Part shown: piece by piece, positions 32,834 to 44,784 of the stretch
How the letters are laid out: each line of letters opens with the position of its first letter
Numbering within the stretch: the first letter of the stretch is position 1
From: Marisa cornuarietis
Lineage: Eukaryota > Mollusca > Gastropoda > Architaenioglossa > Ampullariidae
Length of the DNA: 64,000 nucleotides
NCBI GenBank assembly: GCA_004794655.1
Contig: SMMW01000592.1
Coordinates: forward strand, 558,001-622,000
Direction: 5' to 3'
The notes under the pieces: generated by a model
Told to the model about the DNA's origin: nothing
Database searches by the model: none
What the model saw: the letters and a program-made list of their open reading frames with translations, nothing else
Made by a program: the position numbers and the translations under genes

Positions 32834-35800
32834 GTAATGACGAGTGTCGGGGGTAGGGTAGATTAGAGTGGTGGGTGGGATGAAGGTAGGGGCAAATATT
32901 GTTGTAAATATGGGTGGCAGGATGGACTACTAGGCAGCAGCCAGTGCACGAGTGCAAGGATAGGGGAAGAAGAGTCGTGTTTGTTGATGGTTATCCTCTT
33001 TTGTTTATGCATTTGATTCTGCTGTTGCTTTTGTACGTCCATCAGGTGTTGTTTTAGTAGAAGTAGTCTATGAGGCTCAAGAATGGTTGGATGTTCTAAA
33101 GTGCTCCCCTTCACTCCTTGCCACTCTGTCGGTCACCCGACTGAATGCGATGTCCGTCATGGCTGAGGTCTGTCCTGCCCACCTCCCTTGCCCTTCAGCA
33201 TGATCGTGGGTGGGTGGATGGTGGTAATGTTGAAATTGGCAGATTTAGTACTCATCGTTTAGGATATAGAAAGAAACTGAAGAGAGGGATAATCTGTGTG
33301 GATGGGTGGAGGTGAAAGGAGTTGATCGAAAATGGAGAGAGACAAAGAACACGTTTTGTTGACGCCTCACCATTTCACGTTTGACCGCCTGCCAATCCTT
33401 GCTATAAACTGAGTCAATGGACGTGTCCATCTCTGGGTAAATTAGCGCGATGTTAGCGCCTGCTGTTCTAGTTTCTGTCAAAAGTCACGACATCAGGAGG
33501 CAGCGTTTGGGAATTCATAGCGGCTCCTTTGTGTACTTCCATGAGACGGAAGACCCAACTCTTCCCACCCCCACCCTCACATATAAAATGACAAGATACA
33601 GACGCCAGTGTGGTGGTGGGGGAAGGTGCACTTGTAGGTATCGCTAGAGGATAGTGCGTTCGTTTCTCATGAGGCAGGTCAAAGTAACAGCTAGTAACAA
33701 CGGTTTATGTGCACTGCAGTCCCCAAAGCGGCAGAGGGAACGGGTTATTTCTGGGTCATCTGGGTAGCGTTGGGGGGGGGGGATAGAGAGAAGTGACGTA
33801 ATTATCTCTAGACCATGCCCAATTTTTCTCTCCTCCCATCGTGTCAGTTATTCTCTTTCTTTACTCGTTTTCCGTTGTTCTCAGTCCTTCATCTTTTTCT
33901 TTTCGTTTTGTTCCCCCCGTCCCTCCTTCCAGCGATCGTGCGTCCGTGCATGTGTGTGTGTGTGTGTGTGAAGCAGAAAGAAAAAAGAGGAGAGTACGTA
34001 TGTGAAAATGCTTGCATAGATCAGGCACCCTGATCCTTTTTTGCCAGATGTTCCGTGGCTCTGGCATCTTGCTAATTCCTGACGCTGTTAATAACACCTG
34101 GGCACCCCGCCGCTGTCTAGTTTGGCTTCCCGACAGCAACGGTCTCCCCGTCCTTGAGGTGTCGAGCTGGAAGATCAGATCGTGAGCCGACGTTTCTCGC
34201 TCTAGCTTTCCCACGCCTCCCCAACCCGATGGCATCGGTTTCTAACAGCGACTAAACTGTTTTCAGCCACATCAAAATAAACGAGCTGGTCGTCTGCTCC
34301 TTTGCGTCTGCCTCGTTTTAAAGTAAAACGTCTACTTACAGCATCAACATGTTAAAAATAAAAGTAATGAAAAAGGCCAAAACTACACCCTGATAAGTGG
34401 TTTATCTGAAGGGGAGATCAGCTGGTTTTTTTTTTGAGTAAGGATCATCTCCCTTTTCATTGCTAAGGCGGTTAGCTGAATGCTGACAGGCAAGAGTAGT
34501 AGACTTTTGTGTTGAACACGTATCGTTCATTAGCAGATAAACTGAATGGCTGAGTTTTGAGTCATAGAATAGTTTGGGAAGGAAGTGTGGAGAAGTTGGT
34601 AGTGCTGATACCGACTGTCAATGTTTCACTTTTGGAAAGTAGATCTAGTGAATTACAGAAAGGGAGAATTCATGAGACGCTGCAGCAGAAGAAAGTGGTA
34701 GCCGTGTTTTGGTCTGTTAGAGCAGTAGTGAGCAAGATGTTCTTCTTATTCACAGGTGCCAGACCTTGCGATAAGGTTTTGTGCCGAAAACACCTCCTCC
34801 CCTTTTTTCCTCTCTTGTACAAGAGTAACTTCGCCATATTGGTGAGGATAGGGAGAGACAGGTAGCTCCAGTCAGGATGATTTTGCTTGTTAGTCATGAC
34901 CAGGGATGGTGTTGGTACCTGGCAGCTGATGCCCTGTCTCTCTACCTTTCTGCTGTGCAGTACGGCGCAGTGCACTTCAACTTTGCTGTGGTCTGTGATT
35001 CTGATAACTGACTGTATTTATAGCATGTAGTTTCTTCAGATTTTGCTTGGTAGTTTGCCAGTTTATCTACCAGTCATTGATAAACCAACCTGTTCAGATG
35101 TAAAATCCAGTTGTTTTCTTTTGTTAATAAAGTTAGTGTAATTCTTTGCATGCATTTAAACAAATCATTGTGGATAATATTTTAAAAATCTTATTGTAGT
35201 GATAAATTCATATTAAGGATTAAAAAATCAATTCTTATGCCTTCTATTTCCATTTTTGTGAATGTGAACCCCTTTTTTTGCTGTGCAATTTAGATACATA
35301 GGAAATAATAATGTATAGAACATTAGAAAAAATATTTTCAGATAGGGTTGGATCTTTAAAGCATTTCTTTTATAAAGTATTATAATCATGATTTGTGAAT
35401 CTTCTTCCACCAAACTTTTGATTGAACAAAGTACCATAAAACACTGTCATCAACGTTTGACATTTCCTTTCTTTTCCATCCTATCCCTCTCTCTTCAGCT
35501 TCTTCACACATCTTTATGGTTTTGTATTCAACTGTCTACATGTTCCTAAACTCCACTGTCTCTTTCTTTGCACCTCTGTTATGTTTCTTTCTTTCATTTG
35601 TATCCTTTTTGGTTCTCTTCTTGCACAACTGCATATATTTTCTCCTCATTTTCTTCCTTTGTGCATGCTGTCATCCAACTACATCATCATCTGCTTAACC
35701 TTAACTGTAACCCACATGCTTGTGCCAAATTTGTCATCAGCTTCTTACGCATTTTGCCTATTGAAAGGCTGTTATCAAACATTGTGTAGGATAAGTAGAT

Positions 35801-35958
35801 ATTACCACATGTGCATGGCATAAGAGAGTTTAATTTCCATGCTTTGTCTTTCTGCATTGTTGACATGACACAGCACACTTGTTTGTCTATAGTTTACCTG
35901 AGTGTAAAGCCATTATGGGGAACATTGGGTCAGTGGTTTTTTTATGTCTGATTTGCAG
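32834..35958 (+). other. Intron, CpG-rich then AT-rich; nothing seen
   Basis: CpG-rich to about 34.99 kb, then AT-rich. Includes a GT run (33949-33970) and pyrimidine-rich DNA near 35460-35690. No exon or RNA gene recognised. Confidence 0.45.
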
Positions 35959-36090
35959 CTGCATCACGAGAAGATGAAGTGGATTTTGCAAAGCCAGTCT
36001 CCGCCAAAGTTCTCCAGTCCAAGAAAGGGTCGTCCAGTTCGGGCACAAAGGCCAAGGGGATCCTCACAGCATCTAAAACATCTTCAAGTG
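35959..36090 (+). CDS. CLASP: CLASP shared linker exon after TOG1
   Basis: Acceptor TGATTTGCAG, donor CAAGTG/GTGAGT, phase 1 on both sides, 132 nt. Codes ASREDEVDFAKPVSAK, then a Ser/Lys-rich tail (KKGSSSSGTKAKG). It corresponds to the linker that follows DDEESVDGNRPSS in vertebrate CLASPs. It is the first exon shared by the TOG1-containing transcript and all the proposed alternative starts. Confidence 0.88.
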
Positions 36091-37850
36091 GTGAGTGCAT
36101 ATTCACAAATATTGATAATCTAAGCCTACAGATGTGGTTTGTAATTGAACCTAGCTGAAGAAGGATTGTTAATGGATGAAAATATATCATAAATAACATA
36201 AATTGTTTCAAAATAGCTTCAGCAGCATGGGAAAGTTTGTAGGGTTGTTTTGGGGAATGTGAATAAAACGGTAGGTTAAAAAGTGGCCATAGTGTGAACA
36301 AGGCTAAAGATGGTGCTGAAAAAATGTTTACAAGAAGTTAAAACAGGATTTAGTGGTGAAGCATGGGAGTTTTTTTTTTTATAGAACCTAGAGGGCTTTG
36401 GTGGGTGGGGGTCAAGCTTGGGTACAGAGATGGGAGTGGGAACTAAGTGTTGATTTACCAGTAGAGTGGAAAAACAGGTCTCCTCTGTGTCAGCAGTAAC
36501 CAGACCTACATCCTGACTCCTAACCAGTAGGCTGTAGGCATTTTTGTGAATAGTTTCCATAACTGGGAATAGCAGAACCTGCATTTATTTTCTTGCTTTG
36601 AACACACCATCATGTTGAATACTATGAAGATTGTGGAACAACATTTGCAGTAGAAATCCTTCCACAGACCATATTGTCAGTTGTCAGTGGGTTTGTGCAA
36701 ATCTTTATCAACCAGTATAACAGAAGCAGTGAGGAAAACAAGGTGAGGATAGGTAAAAAAAAAGAGTGGAGAGGGGGTGGCTGGATATTAAGATGTGTGG
36801 TCAGTGAGGCGGGGGAGTGCACATTGAGCTGTGTGCTGAGTGGAGGGGGTAGCTGCACATTAAGCTGTTTGTGCACAGTGAGGAGATAAGCTGCACGTTG
36901 AACAGTGTGTCCTCAATGAGTCAAGAGAAGCATGTTAGGACAGTGCTGTTTTGCAACTGCTTTGTCAGGATTGATGGTAGATGTGTGGTTTGTTCCATAG
37001 GAACAGCATGACATTGTACACAGCTGGTGCATCAGTTTGACATTGTACACACACAACCATCTCCAGGATTCTCCTCCCTAAGCAGCTGTCCACAGAGCGC
37101 TCTTTCCTAACCTTATTTGTGGAATTTCTGTTTAGCTGCACAATTTTTTTTTTTTTTGCCTGGTGTCTATGTGTGCATAACACTGATCACAGCTTTGGCT
37201 TCAAATGGGATTTAGCATCATGTTCTGATGTCTACCTTGTCCTTAGTGATGTATGCATCATTGAGTAATCGTGGCACTAGCAGACATTTTTACTTCCTGT
37301 TAAAATGCTTAAGAGGTTATCTCATTTTATGTATCATTGCTGCGCTTATCAGCCAGACAAGCATTCTCACCAGTCATTTTGATTGTGTGTGTGTGTGTGC
37401 GCAGATGGGTATGCAGGTCTAGGTAATCTTCTATGATAGTAGACCTCTGCCCATTACACTACAGGTGTTGAAGAGGTTTTCCTAAAAGCACCTTGCAGTT
37501 CAGAACAGATAAGTAGAAAAACATGGGTGTGAGTGAGTACAAAGCCTCAGTCTTTCTTTTGCCTTCCAAGGGATCATACCTGTCGGCTGTCAGAAGTTTT
37601 TCTGTGCTTACGAAAAGCGCTGTTTTCCATGTTTTCTTTGGTGCCTCAAAGCTTTAGTGACTAGGAACATTTGAACATACATCAATCGTCAGCGAATCAA
37701 ATTAGTAGCTAGTACATTCTTTTGTCTCATTTTCTTTCAGTTCTTTTAAATAGATTTAATAGGAAGATAATATAAATAAATATTAAGAGGAGCATACACA
37801 GAACTGTTAAAGGGTAACTGAGGTGGTTTCAGGCTTGTCACTCGCCATTT
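36091..37850 (+). other. AT-rich intron
   Basis: Holds the short tandem array at 36783-36920 and a T14 run near 37145; no exon seen. Confidence 0.45.
36783..36920. repeat. Tandem repeat, about 36-bp unit, four diverged copies
   Basis: Units start near 36783, 36819, 36854 and 36892 with the core GCACATTRAGCTGTGTG and a purine-rich spacer. One minus-strand frame reads it as repeated QLNVH-like words, but no coding evidence exists. Confidence 0.7.
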
Positions 37851-39230
37851 CTTTCCCTTATCCCTGACAGCCCATTACTCTCAGGCCTTTGGCCATTTTT
37901 GAGTGACATTAGCGACATCTCAGACAGCGGTGTCTATTTTTTGATTCTACGTGGTTGGCTGTCGTTCCGCTTTTGACACTTGAGCCCTGATTATTCTTTT
38001 GTCGCGTTTGAAATGTTTGCTTCCTCGTTTGCTGACAGATGGAATTAAAGTTGTAGCACGTGGAGAGCAAAAAAAAAAAAAAAGTCTGTTAAATTTCAGG
38101 TCATTAGAGTGATGTCCGCGTTGATGGCTCGCACTCTGACCTGAAGCGTGTGCGTAGTATGCAGGGGAGACTGCTCATGCTCTTCCCGTAATTATCCTCG
38201 TTAGGCTTGGGTGAGCACTCACTACATTTTGTAATCCCCCATCTGGCATGCACGAAAAGCTGATGGGTTGGCGCGTGCTGTGCCCTCTCTAACAGCCGTT
38301 TTGCGAGGAGGTGGAGGATGTCCGTATGATTGCTAGGCGTGTGTCGATGCCTTGGTTGCCAGCATGTCGCGATGACATCACAACACTTGATGCCGCCTGG
38401 GCCTTACAACTCTACGTCGGCTGCTGTGGTGGTATTCGGGGGGGGGGGGGAAGGGACGACCTACAGCAGAGGACAAAACTCGGTAGTTTCCTCCTGGCCG
38501 CCGCTGATGCATGCATATAGCTGCTGGCGTTGTTTTATTCAGTCGATGTGCTCTTGAACTGACGACGAGGGCATCTGGACGCGCATTTCATGAAGGAGAG
38601 GACAGCAATGAACCTTGACCTATACCGAAAGCCTCTGTTCTACCTTCTTTGATCGTCTTTTCACAGGAACAGTGAAGCGTCCGTCCCAACGCAAGGTTGT
38701 CGACACATTTGCACAGGACAGTCGTGTCGTGAAGGTTTTTTCTCTGTGCGAGCGTGTGTGCATACGTGCGCGTGCGAGCGACGACACAGTAGTTCTGTCA
38801 AGGCCACGTACAACTCGCTTCACGGAGCGGTGGCAGCACGCGGAATAGACATTAGCAAACACGACAATGAGAACGTCCGCGACCCGATCAAAGAGTGAAT
38901 CGAAGCAGAAGGAAGGAGCGTTGTTGTTGTTGTTGTTGTTTACTCCCTGTTGATGCCGCCTCGGATTTCTTTCCTTGGAGTGAGGTTTCCGTGACTCACC
39001 GCTTACAAGGAGTGCTCAGCCAGGCGGAGAGCGGCCAGCGTGCTGAGGGAGGTAGAGACTGGCAGCAAACTAGCAAAGAAGCCTCTTGCAGGCATAGCTA
39101 GCACTTGCTCAGTTTTTTTTTTATTTCACTGCGCTGTGTAGCAGGCAGCTCTTTGACTGCCGGTGTAATGAATGTGTGTAGAAGGAGAAGCAGAAGTCGG
39201 CAGCAATGATCTATAACAAAGGTGAGTAAA
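37850..39230 (+). promoter_or_regulatory. 1.4-kb intragenic CpG island, probable internal promoter
   Basis: The AT-rich intron on both sides is CpG-poor, while this stretch has many CpGs and ends exactly at a short ATG exon with a GTGAGT donor. It contains a (GTT) run at 38920-38941. The match between island end and donor suggests a further alternative transcription start. No TATA box was identified. Confidence 0.5.
39206..39221 (+). CDS. CLASP: Candidate alternative CLASP mini first exon
   Basis: ATG codes only MIYNK plus one base, ending AACAAAG/GTGAGT in phase 1, which fits 42398 or 43973 downstream. It would start the protein just before TOG2. A 13-codon upstream frame (ATG 39168, MNVCRRRSRSRQQ) ends in a TGA that overlaps this ATG as ATGA, so re-initiation or a non-coding leader are options. 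Confidence 0.4.
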
Positions 39231-42200
39231 CTCCTGTCTGCGATCAAAATCACCTGGTCTCTAGAAGTTTGGGGTGGGGTTGGAGTGGAGTAAAGCCGGG
39301 AGAAAATTTGTGGCAGGTGTTGACATGATCTTGTGAGTGATTGTGTAAGACCAAGTACTGAGACACCCAGATGGCATGAAGTAAACATGCATCAGATCTG
39401 GCAAATTATTGGATAGGTATATGAAATAACATGTCTGAACAGCAAATAAATTATGAACAGTACATAGCAGTTTGCACAGCTGTGGTGTTTGTGATGTGAA
39501 TAATGCAAAACATTATTAAAAGTGAGTGAAGCAACAAACACTTAGCTGTGCAGTGTCAAATGAGTTTATGGCATTTGTGTGTCATTATGTAATGTAAACT
39601 TTGATTTTATTATTGGACTTACTTGCAGTAAAAGCAAGTTGTGGTAAAACTTGCTGGGCAGGTAGCAGTAGTTAACTGTAGTTTTATCATTTCTCATCAT
39701 TTGTGAATGTCTATTAAGGAAGAGTTCATTGATCTCTAGAATAGCTATTACCATGATTATGCAAAGATTCTACATATATTTTTCACAGACAGAGCATGCC
39801 ACCGTCATCCTTTAAAATAATGTGACCAGTCCATATTGCTATCCAGTAGTGGATGAAATGCTATCACAATCATTATAATAGTATTAAATTTAATCAGAAG
39901 TATGGCTTGAAGCTTTGAACCCCTATGTTAAGCTGTCATTTAATCCAGAAAGAATTCATGTAAGCTTCTTATGAGAAAGTTGAAATACCTCTTGCGTTTC
40001 AGTGATAAGGAGCATTTTTATTTATTGGCTGGTGAAGCTAAGGTGAGTGGATGGATGTGGGGAGAACCTTTTGGAAAGACACAACAAGCACCACAATCCT
40101 GTAATAATGTACTGTAGGGCTAACTTTGCTAAAACTTTGAAGACACTTCATATTTCCCAGGAGGTCTTGGAATTGAAGGGTTCTTTCATGTTGTGCCCAT
40201 TATTTCTTTCTGAGCATTAAATCAACCATGATGATGATGTCGTTTTATAATGCGCCAGCTTCCGCATCGCAGAGATATGCTTAATGTACAGTGATCCCAA
40301 CAGCCACCAGACTGCAGGTCAAATGATCAAGTTCAAACAACAACAAAATACAGATGATGAGATAAAAAAACTAGTCCAAGTGGGTCTTCAGTTTTTTCTT
40401 GAATGTTGCAAGACTCTCAGACTCCTTGGTCGAGAGGGGAAGGGAGTTCCACAGAAGCTGAGCTACATTTGAGAAGGATCTAAAACTCATTGTCTTTTTG
40501 TTTGTGTTCCCTGTCTGAACATTTGGTCATCTTAGTCTGGATTGGGCTGCTGAACGAAGGTTCCGCTGAGGTTGGTGACGGTGAATAAGATCTTCTAGAT
40601 ATGCAGGTGCAACCATTCTACCTGAAAGGCCACAATTTTTTGCAGGAGGTGGGAATGGTTAGCAGTGAACTTGGCTATTTAAAATTGTTAAAAAACAGTG
40701 AGAAAGTTTGAATCTGCACAAACTGATGCATTTCGTGGAATGTTAGAGCTGTTGTGGTATATATATATATTTTTTTTTTCTGTACACCTTTTTTGTTTTG
40801 ACTAGGGCTTGCTATAATTAAAGTAAGTCAGGTGTTACAGCGTAATTGTCAAAACTAGCAGATTCAAAGAACTACATACCGCACTTTTTTCCTGAAATAG
40901 TTCTAGACATGCTGATACATAGACATTCATATTATGCACTCATGACATGCTTCAAGAGATATAGCTATTTATGTACATCAGAGCATTAGCAGCAAATCAG
41001 GTGTTGTGTTGATACTGTGAAAGACGATGCAGCTGTGCTATTTCAGTTGCTATCTGAAATCAGAGAGGTAAAAAGATTGGGGGTGGGGGTGGGGCGATGG
41101 AAAAAGAATATTAGTGCAGATGTGTGCATGTCAATATTGTATTAACCTCCACCTTCCCCAGCCTTCCTGCAACAGCTCTGTGCTTTTGCTGCTCTCCATT
41201 TTTCAGAGCTGCTGTAGATTTGTAGATTAGTTGTGTCAGGTTAAGGCCTTTTGTAACCCCTACCCCTGCCCCCATCTCCTACCATCTCCTACCATCTCCT
41301 TGTTGGGTGCTTTACCTCTGCTAGTTGACCTGAAGAGCAAGCTGCCATATTTTTCAGGGAAAGAAAAAGCCTTCAAAATTAAATACATGCGATATATTTT
41401 TTTCTGTAAAGCTCTGTATTATAAACTTGAACAGAAGCATTAAATCTGCAACTATTAATGTGTATAAATGTGTAAATGGTGAGACCTATCCTGTCCACTG
41501 CCTGCCCCCTCTTTCAGCTATCCCTCCATGATTATACCTGAAATTCTGGAAAAGTTGGGAGAGAACAGCATTGTTCATTCTGGAGATAGGTGGCAATTAA
41601 ACATGCAAAAAATAACGATATTGCCTTAAAGCGAACTTGAATGCAAAACTGGTTTGAAATAATTAGACTTGCTAAGGATGCTAGTCCTAAATTAGATGCT
41701 AATGACTTGTGCTTTGTTTCTTTGTTGGGGTCATCCATTTAATCATTGTGGAAAGCAGCTTATGATGTCATAGCTTAGAATTAGATCAATCCTTGTGTGG
41801 TGTTTTGCCCCAAAATTTTTAAAGATGTTATCAGAGCTTGTGTGTGTGTGAGAGTGAGTGAAGAAGAGACCAGTGAAGCTTGTATATATATATGTGTTTG
41901 TGTGAGGGAGAGACTAATGAAGCTTTACTTTCCAACCTGTCACTCTGAGGTACAAATCTGAGTTTAACTGTTAACTTTGTGCTTGACTGGGGCTAGCCTT
42001 GACCAGATGATGCAGAGACTTATGACTTTATGAGTAAATTGTCTAGAAAAGTCAGTTGATCCCAGAAGGCATAGAAAAATGTGTGTTTAATTTTTGGCCA
42101 TTTCTGAAGCGGGGAAGAAAGAGGAGGAAGAATGAAGCAGGGGAAATTGTAGGACAAGGAGTTCTGTCAGGTCAAGTATTTCTAGTCCTAACTTCAACCA

Positions 42201-42397
42201 TTGGAGATCAACAGGTTGTTTGTGTTTATCACAAAGGATGACTTTTGACATCACATTAAACTTCATGACCTGACGTGTACTCACCGTTTTGAGACCAGGT
42301 GCAAAATGATGACAGTGTTTGCACCCGATGTATGTATTGACGCCTACCTTGATTTGTCACTCACATTCTCACTGTTTTCCTTCCTTGCCTTTGCTAG
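39231..42397 (+). other. AT-rich intron with one dispersed repeat
   Basis: CpG-poor. Apart from the repeat at 40225-40640 and TA/GT runs near 40760 and 41880, nothing was recognised. Confidence 0.45.
40225..40640. repeat. Probable dispersed repeat, unnamed
   Basis: Begins with ATGATGATGATGTCGTTTTATAATGCGCCAG, close in layout to the repeat relics at 104 and 56079, and is locally richer in CpG than its intron. The rest (ACTCCTTGGTCGAGAGGGGA, TTCCACAGAAG) looks like a mobile-element body, but I cannot assign it to a family. It has no long open frame. Confidence 0.35.
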
Positions 42398-42427
42398 CTG
42401 CCCATAAGCGTCGCCGGTCAGGCTCAG
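42398..42427 (+). CDS. CLASP: CLASP 30-nt cassette exon (AHKRRRSGS)
   Basis: Acceptor TTTGCTAG, donor GGCTCAG/GTAACC, phase 1 on both sides. It adds ten residues with a KRRRS basic patch in the linker before TOG2. Its length and symmetric phase make it skippable; such basic patches can raise microtubule-lattice affinity or be kinase sites (inference). Confidence 0.6.
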
Positions 42428-43297
42428 GTAACCATGGCAACTGCTGCTGGCTTTTACCTTTAAGATCCTTTGTGGTCCTGCCTTGCACCTTCCTGCATGT
42501 ATCTCGTCTCTGTGCTCCGTCATCATTCTCTTGGTTCTTTTGAGGACACATATGCACCTGGTACACATCAAGATTTACTTACATTGATGGACACACATAA
42601 ATATATGTGCTTGTTGCAGTAGGTGCACACATCTAGTCCTTTAAATACATCGCCATGTATTGTGCATGTTAGAGTTGATGGTTCATTTTTATGTGGATGC
42701 TGATAGATATTTTGTCACACTGGGCAGTTTTGTTATTATCTGTAGTTCTCAGGACTAGGGGACAAATGTGTTGGCAGATATTTTTGTTCTTGGCTTTTTA
42801 GCTTTGAGCTCTAGTTTTTATTTTCTTTTCGGGTGCGGGAGGTGGGTAGGATGTAGGAGAAGAAGAGCTATTTTGCACTTGATGCTAGAACTAGTCTGCC
42901 TTTTTTTGGTGGGTGGGTGGGAGCAATGTGGGCTTATTTTGCTTGTTGGTGACTAGCAGCTTCCTTACACCCAAAGAACAAAAGTAGCTTACTTAAAAGA
43001 GTGATTAGATCTTTTTCAGTTTGAGTGTGAAGCAAGCTTTGGTTTATTTCACTAAAATGGAGATTGAAAGGAACCATCTAGTGTTGTGGCCATCATGATT
43101 AGCAATTTTACTATTTTCTGTTTTTATTGTCTGTATAAATATTATCTTTGAGACCTATAGTTTTTAGCTTTATTTATGTCTCTCTTTTAACTATCTTTGT
43201 AATGCCACCAGTGTTGGGCACTGGTCCAATGTGCAGAAATAACTGGAGTTGATCCTTGAGTGTTTTTTTGTGGATTTCTGTTTACTCTGCCCTGTTT

Positions 43298-43445
43298 TGA
43301 TGTACACAATGTTGCTGCTGTTGTAGGAAGTCATAATACGAAAGGTTGAGAGAGAGAGAAGAGTGTGTCTTGATGTGCACAATGTTGCTTCTGTTGTAGG
43401 AAGTCATATTAGGAAAGGTTGAGAGAGAGAGAGAGAAGAGTGTGT
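43298..43445 (+). repeat. Tandem duplication, unit about 73 bp, two copies
   Basis: TGATGTACACAATGTTGCTG at 43298 and TGATGTGCACAATGTTGCTT at 43371 continue in parallel through GGAAGTCAT, AAAGGTTGAGAGAGAG and AAGAGTGTGT. Confidence 0.9.
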
Positions 43446-43972
43446 GCTCTGGGGAAGAGCACATGGGAGGTTAAGGAGGAGATGATCAAAAGAACTGAGA
43501 TCTGACAACATTATTTCTATTGGAAGTTAAAGATATCAATGCTTCTGTTTATTAAAAGTCTTGAAGACTCTACCATAAACTGTTCCCCCACCATAAACTG
43601 TTCCCCTTTACCTGCATATTTCTCTTTGTACTTTGGTGGGGTGCCTGCAAAGAGTTTGTCTCCATTTTTTTTTTTTAGTACACTACTGTTTCAAGTACTT
43701 TTCTGAGGATTTTACCAGCCTGACACTTCCAGGCTGCAGCTTAGGGATGATTAATGTCATGGCTTTTCCCTGAGTATTTAGTTAATTCCTGCTGAGCCTG
43801 TACAGATATACGAAATAGCTTTTATACTAAGTGCTGTTGGAACTGAAACGTTTTTGTTATGTTTGCACAATGGTCTCATAGGTTTCATATTTTCTCAAAT
43901 TAAATGAAAGTTGTAGTTGTAAATTTTTAGAAGTTTACTTTTTATATACTTAGTTTTTTTTCCTTGTTACAG

Positions 43973-44049
43973 CAAGCAGCACATCTGCAGCAGGTGCAGT
44001 GGATGAAGAACTCTTTATCAAATCTTTTGAAGATGTTCCTAAAGTTAAG
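43973..44049 (+). CDS. CLASP: CLASP exon, linker to TOG2
   Basis: Acceptor CTTGTTACAG, donor TTAAG/GTAAGA. Codes SSTSAAGAVDEELFIKSFED and VPKVK, matching the strongly conserved GAGAVDEEDFIKAFDDVP that precedes TOG2. Enters phase 1, leaves phase 0. Confidence 0.96.
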
Positions 44050-44462
44050 GTAAGAATTCCCCTCCTCAACCCCCTAAGAAGAGAGGAAACACATATTTTT
44101 ATTTGCTTCCTGCACTAAGGATTCATTTTGCTATATAATTTATTAAAATTACAGCAACATTTGTAGGTGAAATAGCTTTCCACAATATAAAAATGCACCT
44201 CGGGTATCTGGTAATACTGTTATTCACAGAATTAGGGCCCATTTCTGTTTTTTGGCAGGCCTGAGGAAACTTAAATGTGTTTTATTGACTATGGGTGTTT
44301 AAAATGTAAAAAATTTAATGGCTGATTTATTGTACTTAAAAGATGTACCTAAATGGAGAGTGATAGATTGTTAAGTGACTCCATGATAAGGAAGTGTGTG
44401 AAGTGCTTAAAGAAGTACGAGATATCTAGCCTTTTATGGTTCATTTCTGACTTTTGATGCAG

Positions 44463-44555
44463 ATTTTCTCCTCACGAGATATGCTGGATCAGATTGCAAA
44501 AGTCAACCTTGTTCTCTCAGACCCCAACCAGGATTGGGAGAAACGAATTGATCAT
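44463..44555 (+). CDS. CLASP: CLASP TOG2 exon 1
   Basis: A 93-nt phase-0 exon coding IFSSRDMLDQIAKVNLVLSD and PNQDWEKRIDH. It matches IYSSRDLEESINKIREILSD…HDWEQR of vertebrate TOG2, the domain that suppresses catastrophe. The donor is ATCAT/GTGAGT. Confidence 0.96.
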
Positions 44556-44767
44556 GTGAGTAACTAATAAAAATAAGGAAGACAACTTTCTGCACTCAGA
44601 CCTTTTGTATTATTTATATGAAATAAGAAAGATTTTTCTTTACTGTCAACTCTCTTGTGTTACTTATATGAAGCAAAACGGCTGTAAAAGAGCATTTACA
44701 CTGGATAATTCACACTACGCAAGCACCCAATGCGTTAGCCAGGGCTTCTGCAAAGGCTAAATTCTTT

Positions 44768-44784
44768 GGGGTCCCAGGGACCCC
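44768..44784. repeat. 17-bp perfect palindrome in a GGGGTCCC-rich repeat
   Basis: GGGGTCCC-A-GGGACCCC, with a further GGGGTCCCAGGC at 44801 and GGAGTCCC at 44821. Probably part of an unnamed interspersed repeat (about 44690-45020). Confidence 0.6.

Larger units (their letters stand above)
12420..34990 (+). promoter_or_regulatory. 22-kb CpG-rich intronic domain with candidate alternative promoters
   Basis: CpG is frequent throughout, unlike the AT-rich CpG-depleted gene body on both sides; the borders are near 12.42 kb and 34.99 kb. No shared coding exon is found between 9751 and 35959. The domain does contain several ATG exons ending at good donors in phase 1, and two DNA transposons. In invertebrates gene bodies are often methylated and CpG-depleted, while active promoters stay CpG-rich. 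The reading as a multi-promoter block is inferred. Confidence 0.45.
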
